Below, one piece after another: positions 37,102-46,636 of a stretch of 64,000 bases of DNA. Source of the DNA: Gimesia aquarii (GTDB lineage Bacteria > Planctomycetota > Planctomycetia > Planctomycetales > Planctomycetaceae). Position 1 is the first letter of the stretch. The number at the start of each line of letters is the position of its first letter. Where the stretch lies: the NCBI RefSeq assembly GCF_007748195.1, contig NZ_CP037920.1:1737501-1801500 (forward strand), written 5' to 3'. Position numbers and translations under genes: made by a program. The notes beneath the pieces are model-generated. The model made no database searches. It saw only the letters and a list, made by a program, of their open reading frames with translations, and had not been told where the DNA came from.

Positions 37102-37302
37102 TCAACTAGTGGCTTCGACTGGTTGTAATTCCTCCAATTCAACAGATTGATCCAGATAGACATCTTTTTCCCAGTAAGCAGGTTCTGCTCCGGGAGTCTC
37201 TACTGAAATTCTTACGTGGTCCTCAAATACTTCAAGCACTTTAACAACTGTATGTTCCCCAATGAGGATACTCTCATTCATGCCACGAGAGATAATATGC
37301 AT
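37102..37302 (-). CDS. csrA: CsrA-family RNA-binding regulator, divergent
   Basis: MHIISRGMNESILIGEHTVVKVLEVFEDHVRISVETP follows the CsrA beta-strand pattern (LSRKxGExIxIG ... VxVLEVxxxxVRxGIxAP). The usual RKxGE is RGMNE here, and the usual RNA-contacting HREEVY becomes YWEKDVYL, so the key Arg is replaced by Lys. It should be a small dimeric post-transcriptional regulator, but altered RNA specificity is likely. GAGG lies 8 bases before the ATG. It stands alone between tadA and uppS. Confidence 0.85.
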   Translation of the reverse strand: MHIISRGMNESILIGEHTVVKVLEVFEDHVRISVETPGAEPAYWEKDVYLDQSVELEELQPVEATS

Positions 37303-37631
37303 TCGCTCGCCTCAAAGATATTTCAGATTTGAATCTGTGAATTGTGAATAGTTATTGTGAAGCACATTCTGACGAACTGCCATCAGAAGGACAAGCGGAA
37401 ATTAAATAAAATTTAAAACGATTTTAATGATGTTTCTTTTCGTCGAAAATCACTTGACAAATTCTGATTAATCATTTCTGTGATAATTCCTTGATATGTA
37501 GATTAGTTTTCTAAACTTGAGATGAATCTGTTTTTTTATCACCGCGCTCACACAATGAATGAAATTTAAAAATAAAAAAACAGACATTTGGTTTTGCACT
37601 TGCAAACATCAAATTAAGTAGAGATTCAGAA
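37303..37631. other. Intergenic region upstream of csrA
   Basis: The 329-bp AT-rich stretch between tadA's stop and csrA's start has no coding frame. It should hold the csrA promoter. A TTGACA at 37454-37459 points away from csrA and has no well-spaced -10, so I do not call a promoter. Confidence 0.35.
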
Positions 37632-38147
37632 TTACTTTTTACCTTCTGCACGTTTTTGACGAAAAAACTCTTGCAGGATTGTGCGGCATTCCTCTTGCAT
37701 CACACCACTAATGACAGTGCTTTGATGGTTTAATCGGGAATCATTGGTAATTTGAAATAATGAATCACAGGCGCCCGCTTTTTCATCACGCGTGCCATAG
37801 ATGACGAAGGGGATTCTCGATTGAATAATCGCACCCGCACACATGGGACAGGGCTCCAGCGTGACGTACAACAGACAGTCAGACAAACGCCAGGAACCAA
37901 GTGATTCTGCTGCTTGCGTGATGGCAATCATTTCGGCATGTGCCGTCGGATCGTTCAACGTCTCTCTTTGATTATGAGCGGCTGCGATGATGCGATCCTG
38001 ATAGACGATGACGGCGCCTACAGGAACTTCATCCTCTTCAAAAGCCGCACGTGCTTCATCATAAGCAAAGCGCATCCAGCGCGTATGTAACTGCAATAAT
38101 TCCCGATCGCCGGGAATGAATTCAGGTTCTTCTTGTCGATCAATCAT
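37632..38147 (-). CDS. tadA: tRNA adenosine(34) deaminase
   Basis: The zinc-binding and catalytic motif HAE at 70-72 ([11 protein letters not shown]) and the PCPMCAGA motif at 99-106 (Cys100 and Cys103) identify the deaminase. The length of 171 residues and the position of a C-terminal Lys-rich tail ([11 protein letters not shown]) fit TadA rather than a cytidine or guanine deaminase. It converts A34 to inosine in tRNA-Arg(ACG) and is normally essential. It is monocistronic. The start ATG has only a weak purine stretch upstream. Confidence 0.9.
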   Translation of the reverse strand: MIDRQEEPEFIPGDRELLQLHTRWMRFAYDEARAAFEEDEVPVGAVIVYQDRIIAAAHNQRETLNDPTAHAEMIAITQAAESLGSWRLSDCLLYVTLEPCPMCAGAIIQSRIPFVIYGTRDEKAGACDSLFQITNDSRLNHQSTVISGVMQEECRTILQEFFRQKRAEGKK

Positions 38148-38410
38148 CTCATTTACGATTCATTAAGAAAGAAATAGAACGATTCCACCACAACATAATC
38201 CAGATTCACTCGGAAAGAAAGGCGTCTTTTTGTTTTATTTCGTATGAACATTTTACTTCTCCAAAAGTCAGGCATGTCAGTACATAAAGCACATCAAGTA
38301 ATTTCATAGGAATCGATTCCGATGATAGCATTCGGCGAGTTATTCTGATTACAATATTGTCTGATAGGACTGACTCGGAAATTCAACAAAATCAACTCAA
38401 GGTTAATCTC

Positions 38411-39838
38411 ATGCGCGGACTCGTCATTTCTTTCTCTACTCTCATAGTCATTGGTTTTCTTGTGATTTCATCACAAAAGAGTGTCTCACAAAATGACTCG
38501 ACGGTGAGCCAGGCACCCGCGATTCCGACTGTGAAGTCGTTTGGAGCCACCGGCGATGGAAAAACCGACGACTCTGCTGCCATCCAAAAAGCCGTCGGTA
38601 CCAAAATGGGGCAGATTCAGTTTCCCAAAGGCGTCTATCGTATTACGAAAACGATCACTGTCGATCTGGACAAACTGGGACCGACTTCTCTCAGTTCAGA
38701 TGGTACTGCGACGATCATTATGGCAGGAGCAGGGCCCGCATTCCGCTTTATTGGTACACATGCCGGTACTGCCAGCCCGAAAACCGTTAAGGAGAATGTC
38801 TGGCAGAATCAACGTTCTCCGCTGGTGGACGGGTTGGAAATTGTGGGCGATCACCCCGAAGCCTGCGGCATCGAAGCCACGGGAACCATGCAGATGACCT
38901 TCACGCGGCTGACCATTCGCCGCGCACTGCATGGCATCCATTTTGTGAAACGGAATCGAAATCTGATTATTTCCAACTGTCATATTTATGAGAACCGGGG
39001 CGCGGGAGTCTTTTATGACCATGTCAACATTCATCAATCGAATATTGTCGGCTGTCATATTTCCTACAATGCCGGCGGGGGTGTGGTTGTGCGTAAAGGA
39101 GACATTCGCAACATCCATATCGGCACGTGTGACATTGAAGGCAACATGGGCGATGAAAACTCTGAGCCAACCGCCAATGTATTGATCGACTCGGAAGGGG
39201 CTATGGTGGGTGAGATTGCCATCGTTGGTTGCACGATTCAACACGACCATTATGCTCCAGGTTCCGCCAATATTCGCATTAACGAACATGCACGCATCAG
39301 ACCACACTCCACTGAATATCGCGATGGCAATATTACCATCGCCGACAATGTGCTTTCTGATGTGCAGACCAACATTGAGATCACCAGTGCCCGTGGCGTG
39401 ACGGTAACCGGCAATACGATGTGGAAAGGCTATACCCACAATATCCGAATTCATGACTGTCATAACATTGTGGTTTCGAATAATGTGCTGGATCGCAATC
39501 CGCGCTATCACTATCGTGATGGGGCGACTGCCAAAGTGGGGATGCTCTTGACCAATTGCGATGGCTGTACCATCAGCGGAAATCACATCAATGGAACCGG
39601 CGATGAAACCGCGGCTTTAGAAATTCGTGATTCGCGGCGGATGAATGTGACGGGCTGTACGATTCTCGATTATGCCAAAGTAGGCCTGTTACTGAAGAAC
39701 GTTTCTCAGAGTCGTATCTCAGACTGTCTGATTCAAAACGATTTGCCGGGCAACGAGAAAACCTACTCGATTCAAGTCATCGGTGGCCAGGAGAATCAGA
39801 TTGTTGACAACCTGTTTGGCAATCAGAAACAACTCTAG
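38411..39838 (+). CDS. Secreted right-handed parallel beta-helix protein (pectate-lyase-3 type)
   Basis: A signal anchor (about 1-25) is followed by VKSFGATGDGKTDDSAAIQKAV, the opening of pectate-lyase-3/beta-helix proteins. The rest is about a dozen beta-helix coils with repeated hydrophobic-Asn steps such as VSNNVLDRN, ISGNHINGTG and VTGNTMWKG. Such proteins bind or cleave polysaccharides at the cell surface. The catalytic residues cannot be identified by eye. I start at ATG 38411, with AAGG upstream; the open frame reaches a TTG at 38357. Confidence 0.85.
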   Translation: MRGLVISFSTLIVIGFLVISSQKSVSQNDSTVSQAPAIPTVKSFGATGDGKTDDSAAIQKAVGTKMGQIQFPKGVYRITKTITVDLDKLGPTSLSSDGTATIIMAGAGPAFRFIGTHAGTASPKTVKENVWQNQRSPLVDGLEIVGDHPEACGIEATGTMQMTFTRLTIRRALHGIHFVKRNRNLIISNCHIYENRGAGVFYDHVNIHQSNIVGCHISYNAGGGVVVRKGDIRNIHIGTCDIEGNMGDENSEPTANVLIDSEGAMVGEIAIVGCTIQHDHYAPGSANIRINEHARIRPHSTEYRDGNITIADNVLSDVQTNIEITSARGVTVTGNTMWKGYTHNIRIHDCHNIVVSNNVLDRNPRYHYRDGATAKVGMLLTNCDGCTISGNHINGTGDETAALEIRDSRRMNVTGCTILDYAKVGLLLKNVSQSRISDCLIQNDLPGNEKTYSIQVIGGQENQIVDNLFGNQKQL

Positions 39839-40010
39839 TAAATAGAGATTATCGTTCCGGCACCAGTGATAAGAAATTCTCCTCTCAGACAAATTTCTGA
39901 CGAACAATCATTTCTTAACATTCTTCAGTAGTCGCCGATTTTTAATTTTGCTTAAATAAAACGATGTCAGTTCCTCACGTTTCCTACCCCAAATATGCCG
40001 AGTCTTACCC

Positions 40011-41537
40011 ATGAACATGCTCTCCTCTTGCTTGAAAACAATTTCACGATCTTTTCTGTTTCTGATTCCAGCGCTTTGTTTTGCTGCTGAGGCACCGCAA
40101 ATCAAAGTCGGCTTTGCAGAACGCGATATTACTCCCGAAATTGGGATGGAGCAGCCCGGCGGTTATGGGAAATCATTTCATCGCTCATTCCATGATCCGT
40201 GCAAAGTACGAGCAACCGTGTTTGACAATGGAAAACATGTTGTGGCTGTAGTGAGTCTGGATGCGTTATTTATTCGTCGCGTCACAGTCAATGAAATTAG
40301 GAAACGCGTTCAAGCCAAATGTAAGATTCCCGCGGATTCGATTCTGCTCCACGCCACGCACTCGCACTCTTCAGGTCCCATGGGCATGATTTTGCCCGGT
40401 GAGTACGACCATGCTTCTGACTTCGTGCAAGAACTGGCATATGAAAAATCATCAACGGCAGACTCTGCTTATCTTGAAACGGTGGTTGATCAGTCTGTTG
40501 AAGCCATCTGTAAAGCGTATAAAAAGCGAAACGCTTCAAAGTGCGGCGCTGGTGTGGGCATTGAAGAACAAGTTGCCTTCAACCGCCGTTTCTTTATGCG
40601 TAACGGTTTGTCCTTTACACATCCGCGTCCCGGTAACCCGGATATTGTAAAACCCGCCGGTCCCGTTGATCCTGAAGTAGGCGTCATCGGCGTATGGGAT
40701 GAGCAGGGTGAGCTGAAAGGTTGCATTGTGAATTTCGTCTGTCATGCGACCACCAATCCGGGTGGTATTTCGGCGAACTATATCTATTATGTCGAACAAG
40801 TCATTCGAGGAGTTTTCGGTAAAGATGCCATTGTCGTGTTTTTAGCGGGGGCATCGGGCGATGTCACACAGGTTGATAATCTTTCAAAATTCCAACGACG
40901 TCCGAGCGAAGAATCAGCGCGTTTTGTCGGCGGTCGCGTAGGGGCCGAAACTGTCAAGGTCCTGCTTTCAATGCCGCGCGGCAACTTTGAAACAGTGGCC
41001 AGCAAAACCAGAATACTTAAGATCCCTCGTCGCAAACCAAATCCGGAACGTGTGAAGAAAGCGATCGAAATGGTGAAAGCCGGACCGGCAAAATCAGGAG
41101 CCGTCGACTGGGTGTTTGCGAAAGAGACTGTACTGCTCGATGCCCGTCTGCAAAAAGAACCGGTGGCAGAAGTCGAAATTCAAGCAGTTCAGTTGGGGCC
41201 CGTAGTATTACTGACAGACCCTGCGGAATTTTTCTGTCAACTCGGTCTCGACATCAAAGCGGGCAGCCCGTTTCCGATCACATTTCCTGTTTCACTGGCC
41301 AATGGGTGTGTCGGGTATGTTCCCACCAAAGAGGCGTTTGATAAAAACGGTGGTGGTTATGAAACCCGCCTGACAGGATACAGCAATCTCATCATCACGG
41401 CGGGACCCCAAATGGTGGATGCAGCGGTTGAGCTTTCGAAGCAGCTAACCCCCGACAAAGTGCCGCAGCGTCCAGCAGCCCCCGCGTTCAATAACAATCC
41501 CTGGGGTTACGGAAGCGTGCCACCGGAGTTGGAATAG
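40011..41537 (+). CDS. Neutral/alkaline non-lysosomal ceramidase-like protein
   Basis: The protein has a signal peptide and begins with IKVGFAERDITPEIGMEQPGGYGKSFH, the N-terminal signature of the neutral ceramidase domain. LLHATHSHSSGPMG is the conserved zinc-binding His segment, and later FVCHATTNPGGISANY and FLAGASGDVTQ occur in the family. Ceramidases hydrolyse the amide of ceramide, but the environmental homologues probably act on other amides or lipids. The protein is 508 residues, as is common for planctomycete homologues without the C-terminal domain. It is monocistronic. Confidence 0.87.
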   Translation: MNMLSSCLKTISRSFLFLIPALCFAAEAPQIKVGFAERDITPEIGMEQPGGYGKSFHRSFHDPCKVRATVFDNGKHVVAVVSLDALFIRRVTVNEIRKRVQAKCKIPADSILLHATHSHSSGPMGMILPGEYDHASDFVQELAYEKSSTADSAYLETVVDQSVEAICKAYKKRNASKCGAGVGIEEQVAFNRRFFMRNGLSFTHPRPGNPDIVKPAGPVDPEVGVIGVWDEQGELKGCIVNFVCHATTNPGGISANYIYYVEQVIRGVFGKDAIVVFLAGASGDVTQVDNLSKFQRRPSEESARFVGGRVGAETVKVLLSMPRGNFETVASKTRILKIPRRKPNPERVKKAIEMVKAGPAKSGAVDWVFAKETVLLDARLQKEPVAEVEIQAVQLGPVVLLTDPAEFFCQLGLDIKAGSPFPITFPVSLANGCVGYVPTKEAFDKNGGGYETRLTGYSNLIITAGPQMVDAAVELSKQLTPDKVPQRPAAPAFNNNPWGYGSVPPELE

Positions 41538-41561
41538 TTAAAAGGATGATTTTCGCTTTTG

Positions 41562-41580
41562 ACTACCACGAAAACTCGAA
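41562..41580 (+). repeat. ACTACCACGAAA intergenic repeat, copy 1 (short)
   Basis: A partial copy of the CACGAA-type repeat that starts with ACTACCACGAAAA. It lies about 25 bases behind the ceramidase-like gene. The fuller copies are at 43265-43293 and 61400-61429. Confidence 0.5.
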
Positions 41581-41779
41581 AGGAAAACAGGCGACTGTAG
41601 TAACTCTGTTAAGAATCGAGATGCGTTTATCTGTTGCATTTAATCTTGACCATTCAGTTGACAGATGACTCTCGTTCGATGTAATCATATATGGTGTTCC
41701 AAATATCGACTGCATGCTATCAGCCAGGCAGCGATATTTTTTAGAATCATAATTTGATAATCAGAGTAAAGAGAATCTC

Positions 41780-42271
41780 ATGGAAAATAAAACACCGGAA
41801 GTCCAGCAGTTACCAGAACGTTTGGTGGCCTGCGTCTCACATCAGGGTAACTACATCGGCGATACCGAATTATTTAAACGCCTCTTTACCAAAGTTGGTA
41901 ACTGGGCAGGCGCCAAAGGCTTGTTTTCGGCGGAGACCGTTTTCTTGTCGTCGTATGTTAATGATCCCTGTGATACGCCACTCGATGAACTCAAGTTAGA
42001 TGTCTGCATCAGCATCCCCGAGGGAACCGACGTTGATGATGCGGAGATACAAGAGAAGCGATTGCCCGGTGGTTCTTATGTTGTGATGCACGCCGAATTA
42101 ACCGGTCCCCCAGAATATGAAACTGCGTGGAACCTGATCGTGGATTGGGTCGAGCAAAGTGACTATGAACGCGATGCGACTCGACCCTGTTATGAACTGT
42201 ATCTCAACAACCCGGAAGAGCATCCCGAGAAACATCACATCGTGGAAATCTGTGTGAGTGTGAAGCAATAG
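41780..42271 (+). CDS. GyrI-like small-molecule-binding domain protein
   Basis: The protein reads QQLPERLVACVSHQGNYIGDTELFKRLFTKVGNWAGAKGL, then CISIPEGTDVDD, RLPGGSYVVMHAELTGPPEYETAWNLIVDWV and YELYLNNPEEHPEKHHIVEICVSV. This is the SOUL/GyrI-like effector-binding fold, as in the C-terminal domain of Rob and BmrR. Stand-alone forms bind hydrophobic ligands or DNA gyrase. There is no helix-turn-helix. A weak purine stretch lies before the ATG. It is convergent with the Imm26-like gene. Confidence 0.83.
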   Translation: MENKTPEVQQLPERLVACVSHQGNYIGDTELFKRLFTKVGNWAGAKGLFSAETVFLSSYVNDPCDTPLDELKLDVCISIPEGTDVDDAEIQEKRLPGGSYVVMHAELTGPPEYETAWNLIVDWVEQSDYERDATRPCYELYLNNPEEHPEKHHIVEICVSVKQ

Positions 42272-42312
42272 ACCCAAAAGGTGCAGCGAATATTTTTCTC
42301 TGTTTCTGTTGG

Positions 42313-43116
42313 TTACCAGTCACGCCATTCATCGGCCAGATTTTCATGTGCGCCTAAGCCGCACGCATGCACGATGGCCTCGAATTCGTGGCAGATATCT
42401 TCACGCTCGACGGTTTCAATGAATTCCAGTTTTTCGTCGAGTGCATTGAAGGCTTCGACGCAGCTCTGCAGCACATTGAGCCGATCGGGTTCGCTTGCTG
42501 ACTTACCAAGTTCGATCAACGCCTGAACTGTGTCGACCATGATTTTGCGTGAAGCTGTGATCGCTTTTTTCGGAGGATACGTCCAGTCTGCGAAAAACTT
42601 GTGTTTTGCGAGGTCTTTCAACTTTGCCTGTTTCAATTGTTCTTGGCGTTCCCGTTTTTTCTGTGCTGCTTGATCAGCTTGCGCCTGTTCCCTGGCAGCA
42701 TCCTCTGCTATGACAGCCTCACGATCATGATCCCACTGCCACTGCATCAAGGGCTGTTGTATCTTTGAGAACCAGTCACTGTATGAAGGACAATTCAGGG
42801 ACGCTTCTTCTTCCGTGGGAGTAATGGTTCCAATCGGAATAAATGTGTCGGGGACGGGGTCACTGATCCAGGCAATTTTTTCCTCATCCCATGCATGATG
42901 TGTAAGTTTAAGAATTGGTCTTAATTCCGGATTATCCACGGAGGGTACTTCAGACCCGATCCAGGCAGAGGATGCGACTAAGACTGCATCGATACTTAAT
43001 CTTGGTCGAGTGATTCGATCAGCCAGCACGCGGCACACAGAATACCGACCATCTTCAAGCGGAACTGCAAATGCGTCTCCGGCGCTGGGAAGGATGACTT
43101 TCTTCTTACGTCCCAT
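42313..43116 (-). CDS. Imm26-like domain protein with coiled-coil C-terminal part
   Basis: The N-terminus (VILPSAGDAFAVPLEDGRYSVCRVL) resembles the start of the immunity protein 26 fold (GDxFAIPLxDGRYxxGxVL). The middle has a low-complexity coiled coil rich in Ala, Gln and Lys (AREQAQADQAAQKKRERQEQLKQ). The C-terminal helical part (SVEAFNALDEKLEFIETVEREDICHEFEAIVHACG) is of unknown type. Imm26 proteins protect against polymorphic toxins, but no toxin gene is adjacent. AGGAG lies 9 bases before the ATG. Confidence 0.6.
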   Translation of the reverse strand: MGRKKKVILPSAGDAFAVPLEDGRYSVCRVLADRITRPRLSIDAVLVASSAWIGSEVPSVDNPELRPILKLTHHAWDEEKIAWISDPVPDTFIPIGTITPTEEEASLNCPSYSDWFSKIQQPLMQWQWDHDREAVIAEDAAREQAQADQAAQKKRERQEQLKQAKLKDLAKHKFFADWTYPPKKAITASRKIMVDTVQALIELGKSASEPDRLNVLQSCVEAFNALDEKLEFIETVEREDICHEFEAIVHACGLGAHENLADEWRDW

Positions 43117-43676
43117 TGGTTTGTTCTCCTCATTTTGAACGCTTTATGTGGAGGAAAAATCTCAGAAAGCTTTGAACCTACTGAGCGACAGGGTGATAGA
43201 CCTCGCTATTCTACAAAAATAATTTCCGTTACGAAGTGGACCTACTAACTTGCGCCTACATTTAACTACCACGAAAAGCACGAAAGCCACGAACTTTAAT
43301 CAGGGTGGTTCGAATCATTCTGCTCGATTGATTTTCGTATATAAAGATGGCAATTACAAAGGTACTGCCTACTTTTTTAAATCTCTTCGGATATGAGAGA
43401 GTAATTAGCAGTCTGAATATGATTCTACTAACACTATTGGACGAGCTATTTAGACCAGACAGTAGTACCTTGTTAAAATAGAAACAATTGCTTCTTCAGC
43501 ACAAACATTACATCATATTTATCATTAATTGACAGAGAGCTTCATTATGATACGATTATTTTGTGGTTTGCATGTAACTGATTCATAATCTTATGTAGAT
43601 GCACTCTGTATCATGAGATTCGAATAAAGTATCAAACGAAAAGGCTCCGGACACCTTTTTCTCTTTTTAAACCACA
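43117..43676. other. Intergenic region with repeat and hairpin
   Basis: The 560-bp gap holds a CACGAA-type repeat at 43265-43293 and a short hairpin at 43639-43659 (AAAAGG with CCTTTT, central TCCGGA) that is followed by a T-rich stretch. The hairpin lies behind the minus-strand DUF5060 gene. There is no coding frame. A GGTTCGAATC at 43309 looks like a tRNA T-loop, but no acceptor or anticodon arm can be formed. Confidence 0.45.
43265..43293 (+). repeat. ACTACCACGAAA-type intergenic repeat, copy 2
   Basis: The unit reads ACTACCACGAAA, AGCACGAAA and GCCACGAA in succession, a short CACGAA-based repeat. Closely related copies lie at 41562 and 61400. It lies in intergenic DNA behind the Imm26-like gene. 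Confidence 0.55.
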
Positions 43677-46346
43677 TCATTTACTGTTTTTACGAACTAC
43701 GATTAGCCAGTCCTCTTTTGGATCCACAGAAGGTGATCCCAGGTTGACTTTCCCTCCACCAGTAATTGACTTCACTGAACCTGTTGTTAAGTCGCCGCCA
43801 GCACGAGGATTAAACCACTTGACGTTAAAATCGCCCTTCGCGTCAGACAGATCCAGTTTCGTGGTTCCGCCTTGTGGAAGGTAAACCAGGTAGAGGTTTC
43901 CCTGCGAGGCGAAGCAGAATCGCGATACGCTATGATTTGGATTTCCAACCAGTTCATCGGCGTTTGTCATCGTCCAGAATGGGATGTGATGCTCGTGAAA
44001 GAAGTTGATTGCGATGCGGCAGTAGTCCCAGCTTTGATCGCGACTGCGCCAGTCTTCACACTTGAGATCGTTCTGGTCAAATTTATAGCCGAAGTAGTAT
44101 TCGTTGCCTGCTCCCCCCGCCATCAGTACGGCCCACAAGGTTTGTTTGCGGACTTTGTGCTGCGTATAAATCATCTTGCCTTCGCGGTCGCGTCCATCAA
44201 ATCCGTTGTAGCCGAGGTCGGGGCATTGAGCGTGAGCGGCACTCCCCGATTCATCAAAGGCGACGACCCACGGCTTGCCGGCTTTGGCGGACTCGCGAAC
44301 CCATTTCACTGTTTGAGCGTGTGTGGTTTCCAATTCACTGTTTTGTAGTGACACACCCGTCAGCTTCGACTTTTTTCCAATGAGTGACCGATAGACCTGA
44401 TCTTGTTGCCCTGGAAAAGTGTGAACGACAATATTGTGATTGTAAGCGTCCAGGTCGGCGATGTAATCAATCATCGCCTGCTGTTGTGCTGTCGTTTGAG
44501 TGTTTTCCTCGCCAAGGTTCCAATTCAACGCCAGGTTGTGACCAAAACGGGCGATCAACTCGCGACAATAAAGTTTTCGCTGCACGCCGAGATTGCCACC
44601 GTCCAGACTTTCGGGTACTCGCTTGTTCCCTTTCGTTTGATGGTCATCGTTTTCGGTTTCCTGCATCTTGAAATGGAGATACATGCCCAGGTTGGTTCCG
44701 TGGTCAAATACCATGCCCCATTGGTCAAGTTTCGAACAGTCGTAATGCAGCTTGTCGTCGCGATGGATAAAGGGCCAGACATTGTCGCCATCGCCGCCTG
44801 CGTTGTACGTCAGAAACGAAAATGCATTGCAACCCTTACCAGACAAGTAATTGATCGCACCAATCAGCCCCTTGCCCTTGTCATTTTTCCAGGTCGGATC
44901 GCCATCCTTCCAATCCCTCACATGCGGCCCCCACGTTTTCAACGGGACTCCTTTTGGTTTACCGGCGATGGTGTTGTCGAAGTCTTTGTAAGCGAGCAAT
45001 GTTTCGGGGGCATCTGCGCCAACTTTCAAAAAGTACTGTTTCGAGCCGGCGTGTTGCAGGTAGTGCTTGCCAACATACTGCAGCCGTCCATGCGCTCGAA
45101 AGTCTTTCCCCTCCTTGTCGCTGGCCGCCACTTCAAATTGCCCGGACACACCGTCATAGGGTGTGAGATTTTTCGTAGCGACCTTCGCGTCCAGCGCTGC
45201 GTTCTTGCCAGACGAGAATGAAATCTGATATTTCCACAAACCTGTTTGATCCGGAGCGAAATGGGCTCTCCAAACCGTTCCTGCTTCTGCGGAACTCTCG
45301 CCTGCGTTGCCATCTGCAGCGAAATAACCGGGAATTGTGTAGCTGGTTCCGCTGGAGTGTGTCAACAAAACAGTCATTCGATAATCGGTAAATGGATTCG
45401 GCGCGTTGTCTTTTTCGTGAGCATAAGGCCCAGCCAAAGATAGTGTGACCTTGTGCCACTGCCTGAGTTCGCCACTGATCGTAGCGTTGCCATCGCCGTT
45501 CGGCTGACGCGGCATTTGAAGCGGTTGGGAACTGGTGGATTTTGTGGGACTGGTGCCAGGTTCCTTGTTAATAGTGACACGCTGACTTCGCTTTGCCTTC
45601 ACATACGGAAACGGTTTGGGCAACTTTCCTTGATGGACAACCGAAGAAGGCCCTTTTCCCTGCGGACGTTTCAAGTTTCGGTCGGTTGTCATTAACCACT
45701 TATCAAACTCGAAGCCGTCTTCTCGCATCGAAAATTGGATCAGATGCGTACCCGCCTTTTGAATGTCCAGGAATACCTTGTAGGGTTCGCCGCAGTGTTC
45801 TTTTTTCGTACGCTGCCTGCTTTCCCACCACCACGATTGTTTTCCCTGACACCACTGCAATCTTTGCCCGCTGGCGGGCCACGTTCCGTCGATACCAACG
45901 TGCAGGCCGTTATCTTCCGTGCCTGTAGAATAAGCACGCGCCCAGACATAATACCGCCCTGGCGTTTTGAAATGCACTTTGTAATGAAGCACAGCCATTT
46001 TACCGGGTTCAGGTGAAAAGTTTTTTTGTTTGATCAATTTGTCGCTATGAGTTCGGCGCGTATCCGGCAAGATTTCCAGATAGGCTCCGCCACTTGCCCC
46101 GGCAACGTGCGGCGAATCACCATCTGGAGTGAGGTCGGGTGTCTGCCTGGAGTGTGTCAAATAAAATGCACGAACGTCGTGTTGCGTCTGTTTGAAATAG
46201 TGCTCCGCTTCGACGGAGACAATCCCCTCTTTTTCGCTGAAGACAAGGGAGTCGCGAGCAAGTGGTTCCCTGGAAGAAACAGACGAGGGTGCAAAGAGGC
46301 AAACGGTAATTACAGCTACTAGAAACTGAGAAATGAAATGTTGCAT
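43677..46346 (-). CDS. Secreted DUF5060 / glycoside-hydrolase-like protein
   Basis: This 889-residue protein has a signal peptide and then a carbohydrate-binding-like N-terminal domain at about 40-240 ([33 protein letters not shown]). A DUF5060 domain follows at about 295-410 ([33 protein letters not shown]). A TIM-barrel-like region at about 425-790 contains [14 protein letters not shown] and WVVAFDESG, with Glu residues that could be catalytic. A C-terminal putative collagen-binding-like domain ([18 protein letters not shown]) ends the protein. The family is associated with polysaccharide degradation. AGGA precedes the ATG. Confidence 0.82.
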   Translation of the reverse strand: MQHFISQFLVAVITVCLFAPSSVSSREPLARDSLVFSEKEGIVSVEAEHYFKQTQHDVRAFYLTHSRQTPDLTPDGDSPHVAGASGGAYLEILPDTRRTHSDKLIKQKNFSPEPGKMAVLHYKVHFKTPGRYYVWARAYSTGTEDNGLHVGIDGTWPASGQRLQWCQGKQSWWWESRQRTKKEHCGEPYKVFLDIQKAGTHLIQFSMREDGFEFDKWLMTTDRNLKRPQGKGPSSVVHQGKLPKPFPYVKAKRSQRVTINKEPGTSPTKSTSSQPLQMPRQPNGDGNATISGELRQWHKVTLSLAGPYAHEKDNAPNPFTDYRMTVLLTHSSGTSYTIPGYFAADGNAGESSAEAGTVWRAHFAPDQTGLWKYQISFSSGKNAALDAKVATKNLTPYDGVSGQFEVAASDKEGKDFRAHGRLQYVGKHYLQHAGSKQYFLKVGADAPETLLAYKDFDNTIAGKPKGVPLKTWGPHVRDWKDGDPTWKNDKGKGLIGAINYLSGKGCNAFSFLTYNAGGDGDNVWPFIHRDDKLHYDCSKLDQWGMVFDHGTNLGMYLHFKMQETENDDHQTKGNKRVPESLDGGNLGVQRKLYCRELIARFGHNLALNWNLGEENTQTTAQQQAMIDYIADLDAYNHNIVVHTFPGQQDQVYRSLIGKKSKLTGVSLQNSELETTHAQTVKWVRESAKAGKPWVVAFDESGSAAHAQCPDLGYNGFDGRDREGKMIYTQHKVRKQTLWAVLMAGGAGNEYYFGYKFDQNDLKCEDWRSRDQSWDYCRIAINFFHEHHIPFWTMTNADELVGNPNHSVSRFCFASQGNLYLVYLPQGGTTKLDLSDAKGDFNVKWFNPRAGGDLTTGSVKSITGGGKVNLGSPSVDPKEDWLIVVRKNSK

Positions 46347-46636
46347 GATGTCCTGATTTTTTATTAATTGAATTCAGGGATTTCCATACCCTATATGGTC
46401 ATTTTTTTTAAAATGTTCGAGCTACGGGACATGATAAATCAGATTGGTCCTTAATTAATTCCGTCTTCTTTTATAACCGGCGCAACACTCCCGCCGCAAT
46501 ATTGTCGGGGAGATAAACGGCGTGAGAACAGAACAAAGATTTTACATTCATAGTTCTGTGCCTCTGTCAGATTCCAACTCGCTTTGTTTGGTCCGAATTG
46601 TATTCGGCTTACCCGTTATTTAAGCTGTTTTCCAGC

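Noticed and set aside
37454-37490. TTGACA with a downstream TGATAAT as a promoter
   Set aside because: The spacing is about 21 bases, too long, and it points away from csrA toward a gene's 3' end.
38696-39586. 296-codon open frame on the minus strand
   Set aside because: Antisense shadow of the beta-helix gene; the His/Ile-rich sequence mirrors its repeats.
43300-43330. GGTTCGAATC resembling a tRNA T-loop
   Set aside because: No paired T-stem, acceptor stem or anticodon arm can be drawn around it.
44403-45221. 272-codon open frame on the plus strand
   Set aside because: It lies wholly antisense to the DUF5060 glycoside-hydrolase-like gene, has no ribosome site and no family motif.
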